64,000 nt of DNA from Gallaecimonas mangrovi (lineage in GTDB: Bacteria; Pseudomonadota; Gammaproteobacteria; Enterobacterales; Gallaecimonadaceae), in NCBI RefSeq assembly GCF_003367375.1, contig NZ_CP031416.1, positions 186,001 through 250,000 of the forward strand, read 5' to 3'. Each line of letters begins with the position of its first letter. Positions within the stretch are counted from its first letter, which is position 1. This document shows, piece after piece, positions 1 to 8,470 of this stretch. The translations under genes were made by a program, and so were the position numbers. The notes beneath the pieces were generated by a model, which was not told where the DNA came from, did no database searches, and saw only the letters and a list, made by a program, of their open reading frames with translations.

Positions 1-150
1 AATCCACACCAGGAAAACCGGGTCTTTTTTTGGATTTTTTTGCCGCCGCTAATGCTGATTTTAATCTCGGTGGCCTGGCACCGTTTAAAGGCTAATCGGC
101 GGCTTGCCAACCTGCAATTGCTGGCCCAGGCGCTGAGCAAGGAGCCTTAG
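1..150 (+). CDS. C-terminal end of an unknown membrane protein (partial)
   Basis: An open frame runs from the first base to a TAG at 148-150 and encodes about 49 residues, so the gene begins upstream of the window. The visible part has one strongly hydrophobic stretch (around FFWIFLPPLMLILISVAW) followed by a basic, Leu/Ala-rich tail, as in a membrane segment with a cytoplasmic C-terminus. The next gene starts 2 bases after the stop, so the two are almost certainly co-transcribed. The family cannot be identified from this fragment. Confidence 0.6.
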   Translation, partial: NPHQENRVFFWIFLPPLMLILISVAWHRLKANRRLANLQLLAQALSKEP

Positions 151-152
151 CC

Positions 153-554
153 ATGAGACGCCAAAAATTGTTGCCGTTATCACTACGTGGCCATGGCCGC
201 AGTGCCTTAACTCTGATTAAGGCGCGGCGGATGCCCGCATTTCGCGTGCAGCAATGGCAACAGCTCCAACACCGGTTGCCGGAAAAAGAGCAGCTGCAAT
301 TAGCATTGTGGTTAAGGGCGGCAATCGCCCAGCAACATTTGGCGCTTAAAGGCTGGCTGTGGTTGGTGTTATTGGCGGTAATGGTACTGACCGGGGCGGT
401 CATTGGTTATGTTGATGGGCACCAGCAAGGGCTGCGCGACTGGCTGCTATTAGTGCCATCGTTGGTAGCCGTCAGTTTGGTGTTTTGGCTACCGGCGGTT
501 AAGCGCCAGCGGATGACACGCCATTTAGACCAGCTTCTTGCGAAAGCCGACTAA
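153..554 (+). CDS. small membrane protein of unknown function
   Basis: This 133-residue protein has a basic, Gln/Arg-rich N-terminal half (about 1-70) that looks soluble, then two hydrophobic segments (about 72-92 and 101-118) separated by a short Asp/Gly/His loop, and a basic tail. The start is ATG, 2 bases after the stop of the upstream membrane protein, with GGAG about 7 bases before it inside the upstream gene. It probably works with that partly visible gene. It overlaps the last bases of the convergent small gene on the other strand. I do not recognise the family. Confidence 0.6.
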   Translation: MRRQKLLPLSLRGHGRSALTLIKARRMPAFRVQQWQQLQHRLPEKEQLQLALWLRAAIAQQHLALKGWLWLVLLAVMVLTGAVIGYVDGHQQGLRDWLLLVPSLVAVSLVFWLPAVKRQRMTRHLDQLLAKAD

Positions 555-784
555 CCGACATACCAAGCGGGGTGAATGCCCATCACCTGCGGCATGCTTA
601 ACAGCAACAGCAAGGCGGTCAGGCTGATAGATAACGACACCAGCAACCTGTCAATGCGCCGGCTCGATTTGCCGTCGTGGCGAAATAGTACCAAGCCAAG
701 CAGTTGGCTGAGCAAGTGCACACTCACCAGGGCGCACAGAGCAAATAAGGCGGTGAGAATAATAGTGAACAGATCCAGGTTCAC
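551..784 (-). CDS. small two-helix membrane protein, unknown function
   Basis: This 77-residue frame is read from a GTG at 784 (VNLDLF...). The frame can be extended upstream to a TTG at 826, but that would put the start inside the terminator hairpin of the efflux operon, so the inner GTG is preferred. It has two hydrophobic segments: one near the N-terminus (TIILTALFALCALVSV) and one near the C-terminus (LLVSLSISLTALLLLL), separated by a basic loop. It overlaps the end of the convergent upstream gene by 4 bases. No family recognised; it could be a spurious frame. Confidence 0.45.
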   Translation of the reverse strand: MNLDLFTIILTALFALCALVSVHLLSQLLGLVLFRHDGKSSRRIDRLLVSLSISLTALLLLLSMPQVMGIHPAWYVG

Positions 785-824
785 GGCGCTACAAATGTCA
801 TAGAATAATATGTGACTTTGTAAC

Positions 825-856
825 AAAAAAAGCCCCTTCTGTCACTGGGGCTTTTT
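825..856 (-). terminator. rho-independent terminator of the RND efflux operon
   Basis: A GGGGC/GCCCC stem extended by an A-run and T-run surrounds a loop of about 10 bases. Read on the minus strand it ends in a run of seven T residues, about 30 bases after the stop of the RND pump gene. Confidence 0.75.
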
Positions 857-887
857 AGTTTTAATCGTTAAAAAATAAGAAATTAGC

Positions 888-3800
888 TTATCTTTTATCC
901 AGGCCCTCTGCCGCTGGCTCTAGCGCCGTTTTTACCTCACCTTTGAACTTGGCCAGCAGCGCTTTGATGTCTTCAACAATCAGCAGCAGGCTTGGGATCA
1001 GTAGCAAGGTAATGACGGTGGCAAAGGCGATACCGTAGGCCAGAGCGGCCGCTGCCGGAATTAAAAACTGCGCCTGTTTGGAGGTTTCGCCCAGCAGTGG
1101 CAGCAGCCCGGCAACGGTTGTGAGGGACGTTAAAAAGATGGCTCGCAGCCGGCCGGTACAAGCCATCACCAACGACTTGTAAGCGCCCTTGTAATAATGG
1201 CGGTTGTCGTTAAAGCGCGACACCAGCATCAGGCTGTCATTCACCACCACCCCGCTTAACGCCAAAATACCGTTTATCGACAGCATGCTGATGGCAAGGC
1301 CATTAACCCAGTGCCCCAAAATGGCGCCGACAATGCCAAACGGAATGGCGCACATAATCACCAGTGGCTGCACATAAGAGCGCAGCGGTATCGCCAGCAG
1401 TGCATAAATGGCCAGCAAGGTCAGCAAGAACAAATGCTGCATCGACCCCTGGGTTTCGGCCTGTTCTTCGGCTTCACCGGCAAAGTGCAACTGTAGCCCC
1501 GGGTAGTCCTGTTTGAGATCGGGGATCACCTGGCTTTTTAGCATGGCTATCACTTGCCCGGCGGAGGTAATGGATTTGTCGATACCCGACGAAATATAGG
1601 CAGCGCGCATGTTGTCGATACGGGTAATGGTGCCCAGCACCTCAACCTGCTGATAACTGGCCACCGCTGATAGGGGCACCACGGTGCCGTCGCTGGTACG
1701 AAGCTTGGCATTTTGCAGGTCTGCCAGGCTTTGCCGTGCATATTCGGGGTAACGGATACGCACTTTTAGCTCGTCGTTGTTGCGCTGAAAGCGCTGCACA
1801 ATAGAGCCGGTAAAGCCTTGCAGTAATTGGTCGGCCAGGTCGCCGGCGGTAAAACCCAAGGCCCGGCCACTGGGGGTGACGGTAAACTTGAGCTGCGCTT
1901 CGCCTGGGGTGAGGTTATCGTCAATGTCGTTAACCCCTTCAATCTTCTCAAGGGCGGCTTTGACCCTGGCACCGGCTGACTCCAAGGCGGCTTGGTCACT
2001 GTCGCGAAGCTCTAGCCGAAACGCATCGGGGCCAGACCAGCGAGACGCATAGCTGACCTTCTTCACCCCTTCCGGCATGCCGCCAAGGGCGCGCCAGCGG
2101 TTTTCAAAGGTTTTATTGTCCGGAAGACCGGCACCTTTATTCAGAAAGACAATCACTTCACCGGCGGTGTCAGAGCTGGCGACGGTGCTTATCTCGGCGA
2201 TGATTGGCTTGTCGGTGTGATACTGCTTTTGTAGCTCTTTTTGCACCTGCAACGCCTGCTTTTCAAGCAGCATGGCGTTGCGGTGGGTCATGCCAAAGCT
2301 GGCATCGTTCTGCATGGAAAAACTGGCGCGAATGGTATCGCCGGGAATATCCGGGAAGAACACCATGCGCATGGCACCAGTAAAGGGCATCGACAGTACC
2401 CCAACAAAAATGGCGATAAAGAGCACCACCGCCGCGTAGCGAAAGCGCAAGGTCCAGAACAGCGCCTTTTTATAATACCGATGGGTAAACACATAAAGCC
2501 CCCGGTCGGCCCAGTATTGCAGCCTCGACCAACCATAGCTGATGGGGTTACCTGGCTTGCGCTTACGGGTATCAAGATGGGCAAGGTGCGCGGGCAGAAT
2601 CAGTTTTGATTCGATCAGCGACAAAATCAGGCAGATGGCCACCACAATAGCGAACTGCGAGTAAATCTTGCCAAGGTTACCGGCAATCATCGACAGCGGC
2701 ACAAAAGCCGCCACCGTGGTGGCCACGCCAAACACGGTGGGAATGGCCACCTTCATGGTGCCTTTTATGGTATTGGCCAGGGTATCGCCGTAGCGGGAAC
2801 GTTCGTCATACACCGACTCGCCCACCACCACCGCATCATCCACCACTATGCCCAGCGCCATGATAAAGCCGAAGGTGGTAAGTTCGTTGAGGCTGAGGTT
2901 GAAAAAGTCTGCCCCCATTAAAAACAGGGTGCCAAGGAAGATAAACGGCAGCCCTGCCGCTACCCAAAACGCCACCCGCACGTTAAGGAACAGTGCCAGG
3001 GAAACAAACACCAAAGCCATACCGGTTAGGGCGTTTTGCAGCAGCAGGTTCAAGCGGTCAACGATCAGCGAAGAGCGGTCGTACCAGGTTTCGATATGCA
3101 CATTCTTGGGTAGCTGGCCGTTGTCTCGCCACTGCTGGGCCACCGTTTTGGCCTGGTTTACCGCATCAACCACGTCTGAGGTGCCATCGAGGATAACCTC
3201 CAGGCCCACCGCCGGTGCACCGTTAAAACGCGACAAAATTTGCGGGTCGTCTTCCACCCCTTCTCGTATCGAGGCAATTTGGCCCAGGGTGATCAGGGTG
3301 CCAGAATCGGTTTGCACCACCGGAATAGCTTCAAAGTCGGCCACGGTACGGGCCTTGTCGACCGCCTTTAACACCAATGTACGGTTACTGGAGCGCAAGC
3401 TGCCGGTGAGCGGCGTTTGCGACTCGTTTTTAACGGCGTTTTCCACATCACTGATGGAAATGCCAAAGGCCTGCAATTTTGACTCGTCGATTTCGACGAT
3501 CATCATTGGGTCGGCTTTGCCGCCAAAGGTCACCTTGTGAATGGCGGCTTTGGAAAGCAAGCTGCGCTTAATGCGTTCGGCCAGGCTTTGCAGCGTGTGC
3601 TGGTCGGTATCGCCATAAAGGGTTAGCCAAATGGCGTGGTCTTCACGCTGGGCTTTTTCTATAACAGGCTTTTCAGCATCGGCCGGAAAGTTGGAAATGG
3701 CGTCAACCTTGGTTTTAACGTCGGTAAGCAGTGTGGCCAGGTCGTAGTCTGAGGTTTTTTCTATGGTGACCGTTACCCCGGAACCGGTGGATTTCGAAGT

Positions 3801-4052
3801 AACCCGCTTGATGCCAGACACCCCTTCCAAGGCATCTTCCACTTTCATGGCAATGCCTTCTTCGGCCTGCTTGGCACTACCGGAAGGGTAGCTGACGCTA
3901 ACGGTGACCTTGCTCGGTGGCAAAGGCGGGAAGGCTTCTTTTCGTAAATTGCCAAAGGCCGCTAAACCCAAACAAATCACCAGCAGCATCAGCAAGTTGG
4001 CGGCGACGCTGTTACGGGTGAACCAGGCAATTACCCCAGAGGTTTGACTCAT
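888..4052 (-). CDS. RND-family efflux pump, inner-membrane transporter (AcrB/HAE1-type)
   Basis: This 1054-residue protein has the length and layout of an AcrB/MexB-like proton-driven drug exporter: a first membrane helix near residues 14-34, a large periplasmic porter loop, a cluster of helices from about 335-560, a second periplasmic loop and a final helix cluster from about 860-1030. The segment GIVVDDAVVVGESVYDE in the first cluster is the helix that carries the paired acidic residues of the proton relay in this family. The start codon overlaps the stop of the membrane-fusion gene by 4 bases (ATGA type), so translation is coupled. It is the last gene of the outer-membrane factor, adaptor, pump operon and is followed by a terminator. 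The substrate cannot be told from sequence, and no dedicated regulator is adjacent. Confidence 0.92.
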   Translation of the reverse strand: MSQTSGVIAWFTRNSVAANLLMLLVICLGLAAFGNLRKEAFPPLPPSKVTVSVSYPSGSAKQAEEGIAMKVEDALEGVSGIKRVTSKSTGSGVTVTIEKTSDYDLATLLTDVKTKVDAISNFPADAEKPVIEKAQREDHAIWLTLYGDTDQHTLQSLAERIKRSLLSKAAIHKVTFGGKADPMMIVEIDESKLQAFGISISDVENAVKNESQTPLTGSLRSSNRTLVLKAVDKARTVADFEAIPVVQTDSGTLITLGQIASIREGVEDDPQILSRFNGAPAVGLEVILDGTSDVVDAVNQAKTVAQQWRDNGQLPKNVHIETWYDRSSLIVDRLNLLLQNALTGMALVFVSLALFLNVRVAFWVAAGLPFIFLGTLFLMGADFFNLSLNELTTFGFIMALGIVVDDAVVVGESVYDERSRYGDTLANTIKGTMKVAIPTVFGVATTVAAFVPLSMIAGNLGKIYSQFAIVVAICLILSLIESKLILPAHLAHLDTRKRKPGNPISYGWSRLQYWADRGLYVFTHRYYKKALFWTLRFRYAAVVLFIAIFVGVLSMPFTGAMRMVFFPDIPGDTIRASFSMQNDASFGMTHRNAMLLEKQALQVQKELQKQYHTDKPIIAEISTVASSDTAGEVIVFLNKGAGLPDNKTFENRWRALGGMPEGVKKVSYASRWSGPDAFRLELRDSDQAALESAGARVKAALEKIEGVNDIDDNLTPGEAQLKFTVTPSGRALGFTAGDLADQLLQGFTGSIVQRFQRNNDELKVRIRYPEYARQSLADLQNAKLRTSDGTVVPLSAVASYQQVEVLGTITRIDNMRAAYISSGIDKSITSAGQVIAMLKSQVIPDLKQDYPGLQLHFAGEAEEQAETQGSMQHLFLLTLLAIYALLAIPLRSYVQPLVIMCAIPFGIVGAILGHWVNGLAISMLSINGILALSGVVVNDSLMLVSRFNDNRHYYKGAYKSLVMACTGRLRAIFLTSLTTVAGLLPLLGETSKQAQFLIPAAAALAYGIAFATVITLLLIPSLLLIVEDIKALLAKFKGEVKTALEPAAEGLDKR

Positions 4053-5197
4053 TGGTCACTGGCCTCCATGGGGTTAACGTGCATATCCGGCAGATAGCTA
4101 TCCAACGGGGCAATAAGAATTTTCCAGCTGTCTTGGGCTGAGGGCGGGCGAATGTATATGTCGCTACCGATCGCAAACTTTACGTCGGCCGGGAATTTAC
4201 CCAGCAGGTTACCGGCTTTGACGTACCAAATTTCGCCACTGTTAGAGATGGCGGAGGCGGGCACTTTTAACAGGCCATCCACCTGTTTACCGGGCACCAA
4301 GCCGGTAACAAAAATGCCGGGCATCAGCGGCTGGGCTTTTTCAAAAGGCGCCTGCACTGCCACCACTAAATTACGTTGGCGGGCGCTGCCGTAGCTGCGC
4401 TCTACACGGTTAACCAAGCCTTGCCATTGGCCGTCTCCGGCGGCGTTGATAAGGTTAACCTGGGCACCTAAAAGCTGCGAAGGGTCGGGCAGCTGCGCCC
4501 ATTGTTCCCCTGAAAGCGGCAAGCTCACTTCCACCCGGTCGGCGCTATACAAGGTGGCAACGGTGCCGCCGGCACTGATGTAACTACCGGGGCTGATATC
4601 GCGGCTTACCACTATCGCCTTAAAGGGCGCTTTGATGCGGGTGAGCTCAAGGTTACGCTCGGCTTCAGCCACATCATTCTTGGCGCTGTCATAGGCTGCC
4701 TGGGCGGATTGTAGCTGCGGCTTTCTTAACAGCAGCGGCGAGTCAGGCTTACCGGAAAGGCCACTGCGTTGCCATTCGGCCAGCGCTTGCTTACCTTCGC
4801 GCTGCTCTTCAAGCAGGCTGACATAACTGCTGCTCTCGCTGGCCTTGGCACTGGCCAGGGCTTGGCGGTATTTAACATCGTTGATTTTGGCCAGTTCACT
4901 ACCTTTGGTAACGATGGCGCCGGTTTCAAAGTCGCTGGCCAGGCTATCAATAGTCCCCGCCACTTCGCTGGTTAAGGTCAGGCTAAAGTGCGCTTTCACC
5001 TCGCCATAGCTTTTTACCTGTGCGGTGTAGCTGTGGGGCTGTACCGTGCTGACGGTTACCCGCGGATACACCACTTCCACTTTTTGTTTGGGCAGTGGCG
5101 CGCGGTGTGTCATGGCGTGGCCTATCCAGAAGATAACCAGCAGAAGTACCAATACAGCGGCCGCTGTCACAAGCAGGGCACGGCGGCGGTTGTTCAT
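4049..5197 (-). CDS. RND efflux periplasmic adaptor (membrane fusion protein, HlyD/AcrA family)
   Basis: This 382-residue protein has one N-terminal membrane anchor (about 8-28, AAAVLVLLLVIFWIG) after a basic NNRRR start. Next come the lipoyl-like hairpin halves (GEVKAHFSLTLTSEVAG early, LTRIKAPFKAIVVSRDISPG about residue 190) flanking a coiled-coil hairpin rich in Ala, Ser and Glu, then a beta-barrel region and a membrane-proximal domain. It bridges the inner-membrane pump and the outer-membrane channel. Start and stop overlap both neighbours by 4 bases, so the three genes form one tightly coupled operon. It lacks a lipobox and is anchored by a helix instead. Confidence 0.9.
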   Translation of the reverse strand: MNNRRRALLVTAAAVLVLLLVIFWIGHAMTHRAPLPKQKVEVVYPRVTVSTVQPHSYTAQVKSYGEVKAHFSLTLTSEVAGTIDSLASDFETGAIVTKGSELAKINDVKYRQALASAKASESSSYVSLLEEQREGKQALAEWQRSGLSGKPDSPLLLRKPQLQSAQAAYDSAKNDVAEAERNLELTRIKAPFKAIVVSRDISPGSYISAGGTVATLYSADRVEVSLPLSGEQWAQLPDPSQLLGAQVNLINAAGDGQWQGLVNRVERSYGSARQRNLVVAVQAPFEKAQPLMPGIFVTGLVPGKQVDGLLKVPASAISNSGEIWYVKAGNLLGKFPADVKFAIGSDIYIRPPSAQDSWKILIAPLDSYLPDMHVNPMEASDQ

Positions 5198-6567
5198 GAA
5201 CGATCCTCGGCTTTTGCGGGTAAACCCAGTGCCAGGCCCAGGGTTACGCGGTTAGTCAGTCGTTGGTAATGGGTTTCGATAAGCTGCGCTTTCAGGTTGT
5301 AATAGGTGGTTTGGGCGCTAATTAAATCGAAAATATCGGACAGGCCGCTGCGGTAGCGCTCCTGCGTGTTATCCAGGCTTTGTTTGCCGCTTTCTACTGC
5401 GTCTTGCAGGTGGCGCTGCTGGCGGCCAAGGGATTGTTCCTGGCCAAGGGCGTCTTCCACCTCTTTAACGGCGTTTTGCAGCACGGAACGGTAGTTCTCA
5501 AAGCCTTTTAGGCTGGTCAATTTGGCGGCCTGCAAATTAGCCCTGAGCTTGCCACCTTCATAGAGCGGGGCGGTAATTTGCCCAAGCAGGCTCCAAAGTG
5601 GGCTGGTAAATAACGCCTCTGACGGCGTAGTGGCGGTTTGGCTTAACGCCGCACTTAAACTGATAGATGGCAGTAAATCTTTGCGCGCCAATGCTTCATC
5701 AAGTTCGGAAGCCCTTAGTGACATCAGCGCTGCGGCAACGTCAGGTCGCCCCGCCAGGGTTTGGTTTGGCATCTTGGCCAGCGGTACCAACACCTCCGGG
5801 AAGTGGCTGCCCTGTACTGCGGTCAGCACACTGTTATCGCCCAAATATTGGCGCAGCACTCGGCGGTTAATATCAATATTTTCCTGATATTGCGCCAAGG
5901 TTGCCTGCGCCGAATACAGGCTGGTGCGGGCCGTTGCCAGGGCGTCGAGGTTGTCCAGGCCGCTGCGGTAGCGATCGAGGATGAAATCCACGTTGTTCTG
6001 ATACGCCTTAACCAACTGCTGCTGCACGGTCAGTAGTTGCTTGAGTTCCAGTTGCGCCAGGTAAGTATCAATCACACTGGCCGCCAGGCTGTCGCGAGCG
6101 GCAACATAATCCAAGGTGCTGGCACTGGCTGAGGCTGCAGCAGAAGCCGTTTGGTCTGCCAGTTTTCGCCACAGATCCAGCTCCCAGCTAACGCTTAATT
6201 CGCTGCTGTAACTGTTAGTTACACTTTTGTTCTCATTTTTACCCCGCTGACCGGAAAAAGCGGCGTCAACGGTGGGTAATTGGTCAGCGCGGCTAACACC
6301 GACTTGCGCCCGGGCGATATCCATGGTCAGCCGGGTTTGTTGCAGATTAGGGTTTAAGGCTAAGGCATGATTCACCAGCGCCGCGACCTCGGGCATATCA
6401 ATCAGCGCCACCAGGCTAACCACCTGCTGAGCCCTTACCGACTGCGGTTCTTGCCAGTTGCTGACATCGCTTGGTTCATTGCGCGCTTTATCTGATAGCG
6501 GCTTGGGCGCGGTCGATTGGCAGCCTGCCAAAAGGGCCATCGCCACGACAATAGCTATGCGTCTCAT
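5194..6567 (-). CDS. outer-membrane efflux lipoprotein, TolC/NodT (OprM-type) family
   Basis: This 457-residue protein has a lipoprotein signal peptide ending in a clear lipobox (ALLAGC, Cys at residue 16). The rest has the duplicated long-helix and barrel layout of TolC-like channels, with Ala/Gln/Leu-rich coiled stretches and the characteristic RPDV motif (LAGRPDVAAALMSLRASE, about residue 272) of NodT/OprM proteins. It forms the outer-membrane duct of the tripartite pump and is the first gene of the operon. The intergenic gap to comF upstream on the same strand is 66 bases, enough for a promoter, but I cannot point to a convincing one; read-through from comF is possible. Confidence 0.9.
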   Translation of the reverse strand: MRRIAIVVAMALLAGCQSTAPKPLSDKARNEPSDVSNWQEPQSVRAQQVVSLVALIDMPEVAALVNHALALNPNLQQTRLTMDIARAQVGVSRADQLPTVDAAFSGQRGKNENKSVTNSYSSELSVSWELDLWRKLADQTASAAASASASTLDYVAARDSLAASVIDTYLAQLELKQLLTVQQQLVKAYQNNVDFILDRYRSGLDNLDALATARTSLYSAQATLAQYQENIDINRRVLRQYLGDNSVLTAVQGSHFPEVLVPLAKMPNQTLAGRPDVAAALMSLRASELDEALARKDLLPSISLSAALSQTATTPSEALFTSPLWSLLGQITAPLYEGGKLRANLQAAKLTSLKGFENYRSVLQNAVKEVEDALGQEQSLGRQQRHLQDAVESGKQSLDNTQERYRSGLSDIFDLISAQTTYYNLKAQLIETHYQRLTNRVTLGLALGLPAKAEDRS

Positions 6568-6633
6568 GACTTTCTCGTTGTGATGATAGGCAATGATAAA
6601 TGGAATCAGGTGGTTAATGCGAGGTTAACTATT

Positions 6634-7317
6634 TTACGCACGTGCCAGGCACCATATCTGCACTCTGTGACAACCAGACTGTTTCAAGAGCTTGGCCAAT
6701 ACCGAAACAGTGGCGCCAGTGGTCATCACGTCATCAACAATCGCCACGTGTGAAGGTGGCGTTGCGGTCAATCTGTAGGCGTGGTTGAGGTTACGCTGGC
6801 GGGCGCTTTTGGTTAGCCCTTGCTGATGGCGGTGAGCGCGAGTGCAGCGCAGCAGATCTGGCGCGGTGTTGATGGCCATGGCCTTTCCCAAATATCGCGC
6901 CAGTAACTCCGCTTGGTTAAAGCCCCGCCATAACCGCCGTGACCAATGCATGGGCACCGGTAATAAACACTCTGGCCTATCAACCTGTTGCAGTTTTGCC
7001 AGCAGCGGCTGGCAAAGCGCGCTATCAAGCCACCATTGCCGCTGGTACTTAAAGCGATGAATGAAATGGCTAAAGGGCGGTTCATAGGCGAAACCGGCTA
7101 CTACCTCATCAAAGGGCGGTGGCCGCTGCCGACAGTGTGAGCAAAGCGCAGGCCCAGGTTCGCCACATTGCTTGCAGCGACCAATGGGCCTGACTAAATC
7201 CTCGATACAATGGTGGCAAAGCGGTGTGTGACTGGCTTCAAGACAAAGCCAGCAATGCTGTTGAGGCTTGGCCTTCTTGGCGGCGCGCGCTAGGATCTGC
7301 GCTAAATCGGAGGTCAT
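6634..7317 (-). CDS. comF: ComF/GntX-family phosphoribosyltransferase-like protein
   Basis: This 227-residue protein starts with a double zinc-finger-like region (CWLC...CHHC and CKQC...CSHC within the first 60 residues) and ends with a type I phosphoribosyltransferase fold carrying the PRPP loop IVDDVMTTGAT near residue 195. This architecture is the ComF family, linked to DNA uptake in competent bacteria; the E. coli member is GntX. The chosen start gives MTSDLAQ; the frame stays open further upstream but only by running into bioH. Its neighbour bioH is divergent, as in many gammaproteobacteria, and the two 5' ends touch. Confidence 0.9.
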   Translation of the reverse strand: MTSDLAQILARAAKKAKPQQHCWLCLEASHTPLCHHCIEDLVRPIGRCKQCGEPGPALCSHCRQRPPPFDEVVAGFAYEPPFSHFIHRFKYQRQWWLDSALCQPLLAKLQQVDRPECLLPVPMHWSRRLWRGFNQAELLARYLGKAMAINTAPDLLRCTRAHRHQQGLTKSARQRNLNHAYRLTATPPSHVAIVDDVMTTGATVSVLAKLLKQSGCHRVQIWCLARA

Positions 7318-7318
7318 G

Positions 7319-8068
7319 ATGTCTACACCTTCCTTGGTGATGTTGCACGGTTGGGGTGTCAACGGTGCGGTTTTTTCTTCCCTGACGCCGTTTCTTGACG
7401 GCATAGCGTTAAGCGTGGTCGATTTACCCGGATTTGGCGATGCCGCCGCTGAACCTGGCCATGACCATATCGACAGTCTGGCCCAGGCTGTTGCTGAACG
7501 GGTGCCGGAAGATGCCATTTGGCTGGGGTGGTCGTTGGGCGGTTTGGTCGCGACCCAAGCGGCGCTAAAAGGCTATGGCCGCCCCCGTGGTTTGGTCACC
7601 GTTGCTTCTAGCCCGGCCTTTGTGGCCGACGCTAACTGGCCTGGTATTAAGCCGATGGTGCTTAAGCAGTTTGCCGGTGCCTTGCAGGGCGACATTCAGC
7701 AGGTGATAGACCGCTTTTTGGCTATCCAAGCCATGGGCGCACCCAGCGCCAAAGCCGATATCAAACTGTTGCGCGAACAGGTAGCCGAGCGGCCATTACC
7801 TAACATTGATGCGCTGGCGGGCGGCTTACAGATCCTGGCGGATACCGACCTGCGCGGCGAGCTGGCCAATATTACGCTGCCCTTTTTACGCCTTTATGGC
7901 CGTCTTGATGCCTTGGTGCCCGCCAAACAAGTGCCCTTGGTGGATAAGCTGGCGCCACAGAGCCAGAGCTTGGTGGTTGACCATAGCTCTCATGCGCCTT
8001 TTATTTCCCACCCGCAGCAAACGGCGGCCAGCATTCGCCATTTCATCGAGGGCCTTGAAAAGGCTTAA
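7319..8068 (+). CDS. bioH: pimeloyl-[acyl-carrier protein] methyl ester esterase BioH
   Basis: BioH removes the methyl group from pimeloyl-ACP methyl ester, closing the fatty-acid-like phase of biotin synthesis. The 249-residue protein is an alpha/beta hydrolase: the oxyanion strand LVMLHGWGVNG is at residues 6-16, the nucleophile elbow GWSLGGL supplies the catalytic Ser near residue 75, a late Asp lies in LYGRLDALVP, and the catalytic His is in SSHAPFISHP. Start choice: GGAGG at 7309-7313 is 5 bases before the ATG at 7319; an in-frame ATG at 7316 is the alternative. The divergent comF neighbour supports the assignment, since bioH-gntX pairing is conserved. Confidence 0.9.
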   Translation: MSTPSLVMLHGWGVNGAVFSSLTPFLDGIALSVVDLPGFGDAAAEPGHDHIDSLAQAVAERVPEDAIWLGWSLGGLVATQAALKGYGRPRGLVTVASSPAFVADANWPGIKPMVLKQFAGALQGDIQQVIDRFLAIQAMGAPSAKADIKLLREQVAERPLPNIDALAGGLQILADTDLRGELANITLPFLRLYGRLDALVPAKQVPLVDKLAPQSQSLVVDHSSHAPFISHPQQTAASIRHFIEGLEKA

Positions 8069-8143
8069 CGTCAGTTGCTGAATATTTGGCCATTTGTGGG
8101 CAAATAGCGTACACTGCGTGGACCTACTTGGGGAGTTGAAGCT

Positions 8144-8350
8144 ATGAACTCAGTGATGAACAGCGGTATGAACCTGCAATATACCGCCCAGAACCGCGCC
8201 AATGACGCTGCCCAGCGCATCGCTAACGGTGATGTCAACGCCGAGCCTCTGGTACAGCTGCAAGTCGCCAAGAATGAGTCCGGCGCTGCCGCCAAGGTCA
8301 TCAAAACCGCCGATGAAATGCTCGGCACCGTGATTGATACCACTGCGTAA
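8144..8350 (+). CDS. small protein resembling a flagellar rod/hook C-terminal helix
   Basis: This 68-residue protein has a well-placed Shine-Dalgarno (GGGGAG about 8 bases before the ATG) and its own terminator, so it is a real single gene. The N-terminus is rich in Asn, Ser and Met; the C-terminal part (KNESGAAAKVIKTADEMLGT) resembles the end of flagellar rod and hook proteins, where a similar helix ends in a motif like A.kvi.t.demlgt.id. Small orphan proteins of this kind occur singly in Shewanella- and Vibrio-like genomes. No flagellar genes are nearby. Function unknown. Confidence 0.7.
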   Translation: MNSVMNSGMNLQYTAQNRANDAAQRIANGDVNAEPLVQLQVAKNESGAAAKVIKTADEMLGTVIDTTA

Positions 8351-8365
8351 AGCAGGCAGTGTCAG

Positions 8366-8393
8366 AAAAGCCGCCACCCAGGCGGCTTTTTTA
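8366..8393 (+). terminator. rho-independent terminator after the small flagellar-like gene
   Basis: A perfect AGCCGCC/GGCGGCT stem with a 5-base loop is followed by a run of T residues, 16 bases after the stop codon. Confidence 0.8.
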
Positions 8394-8438
8394 TTGCCCG
8401 GGTTTGACGGTTTTGTTTGTTTGGCTTTTGGCCGTGCT

Positions 8439-8465
8439 AAAAAAGCCGCTCGGGTGAGCGGCTTT
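8439..8465 (-). terminator. rho-independent terminator of tex
   Basis: An AAGCCGCT/AGCGGCTT stem lies a few bases beyond the tex stop. Read on the minus strand it ends in a run of T residues. Confidence 0.75.
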
Positions 8466-8470
8466 GCTGG

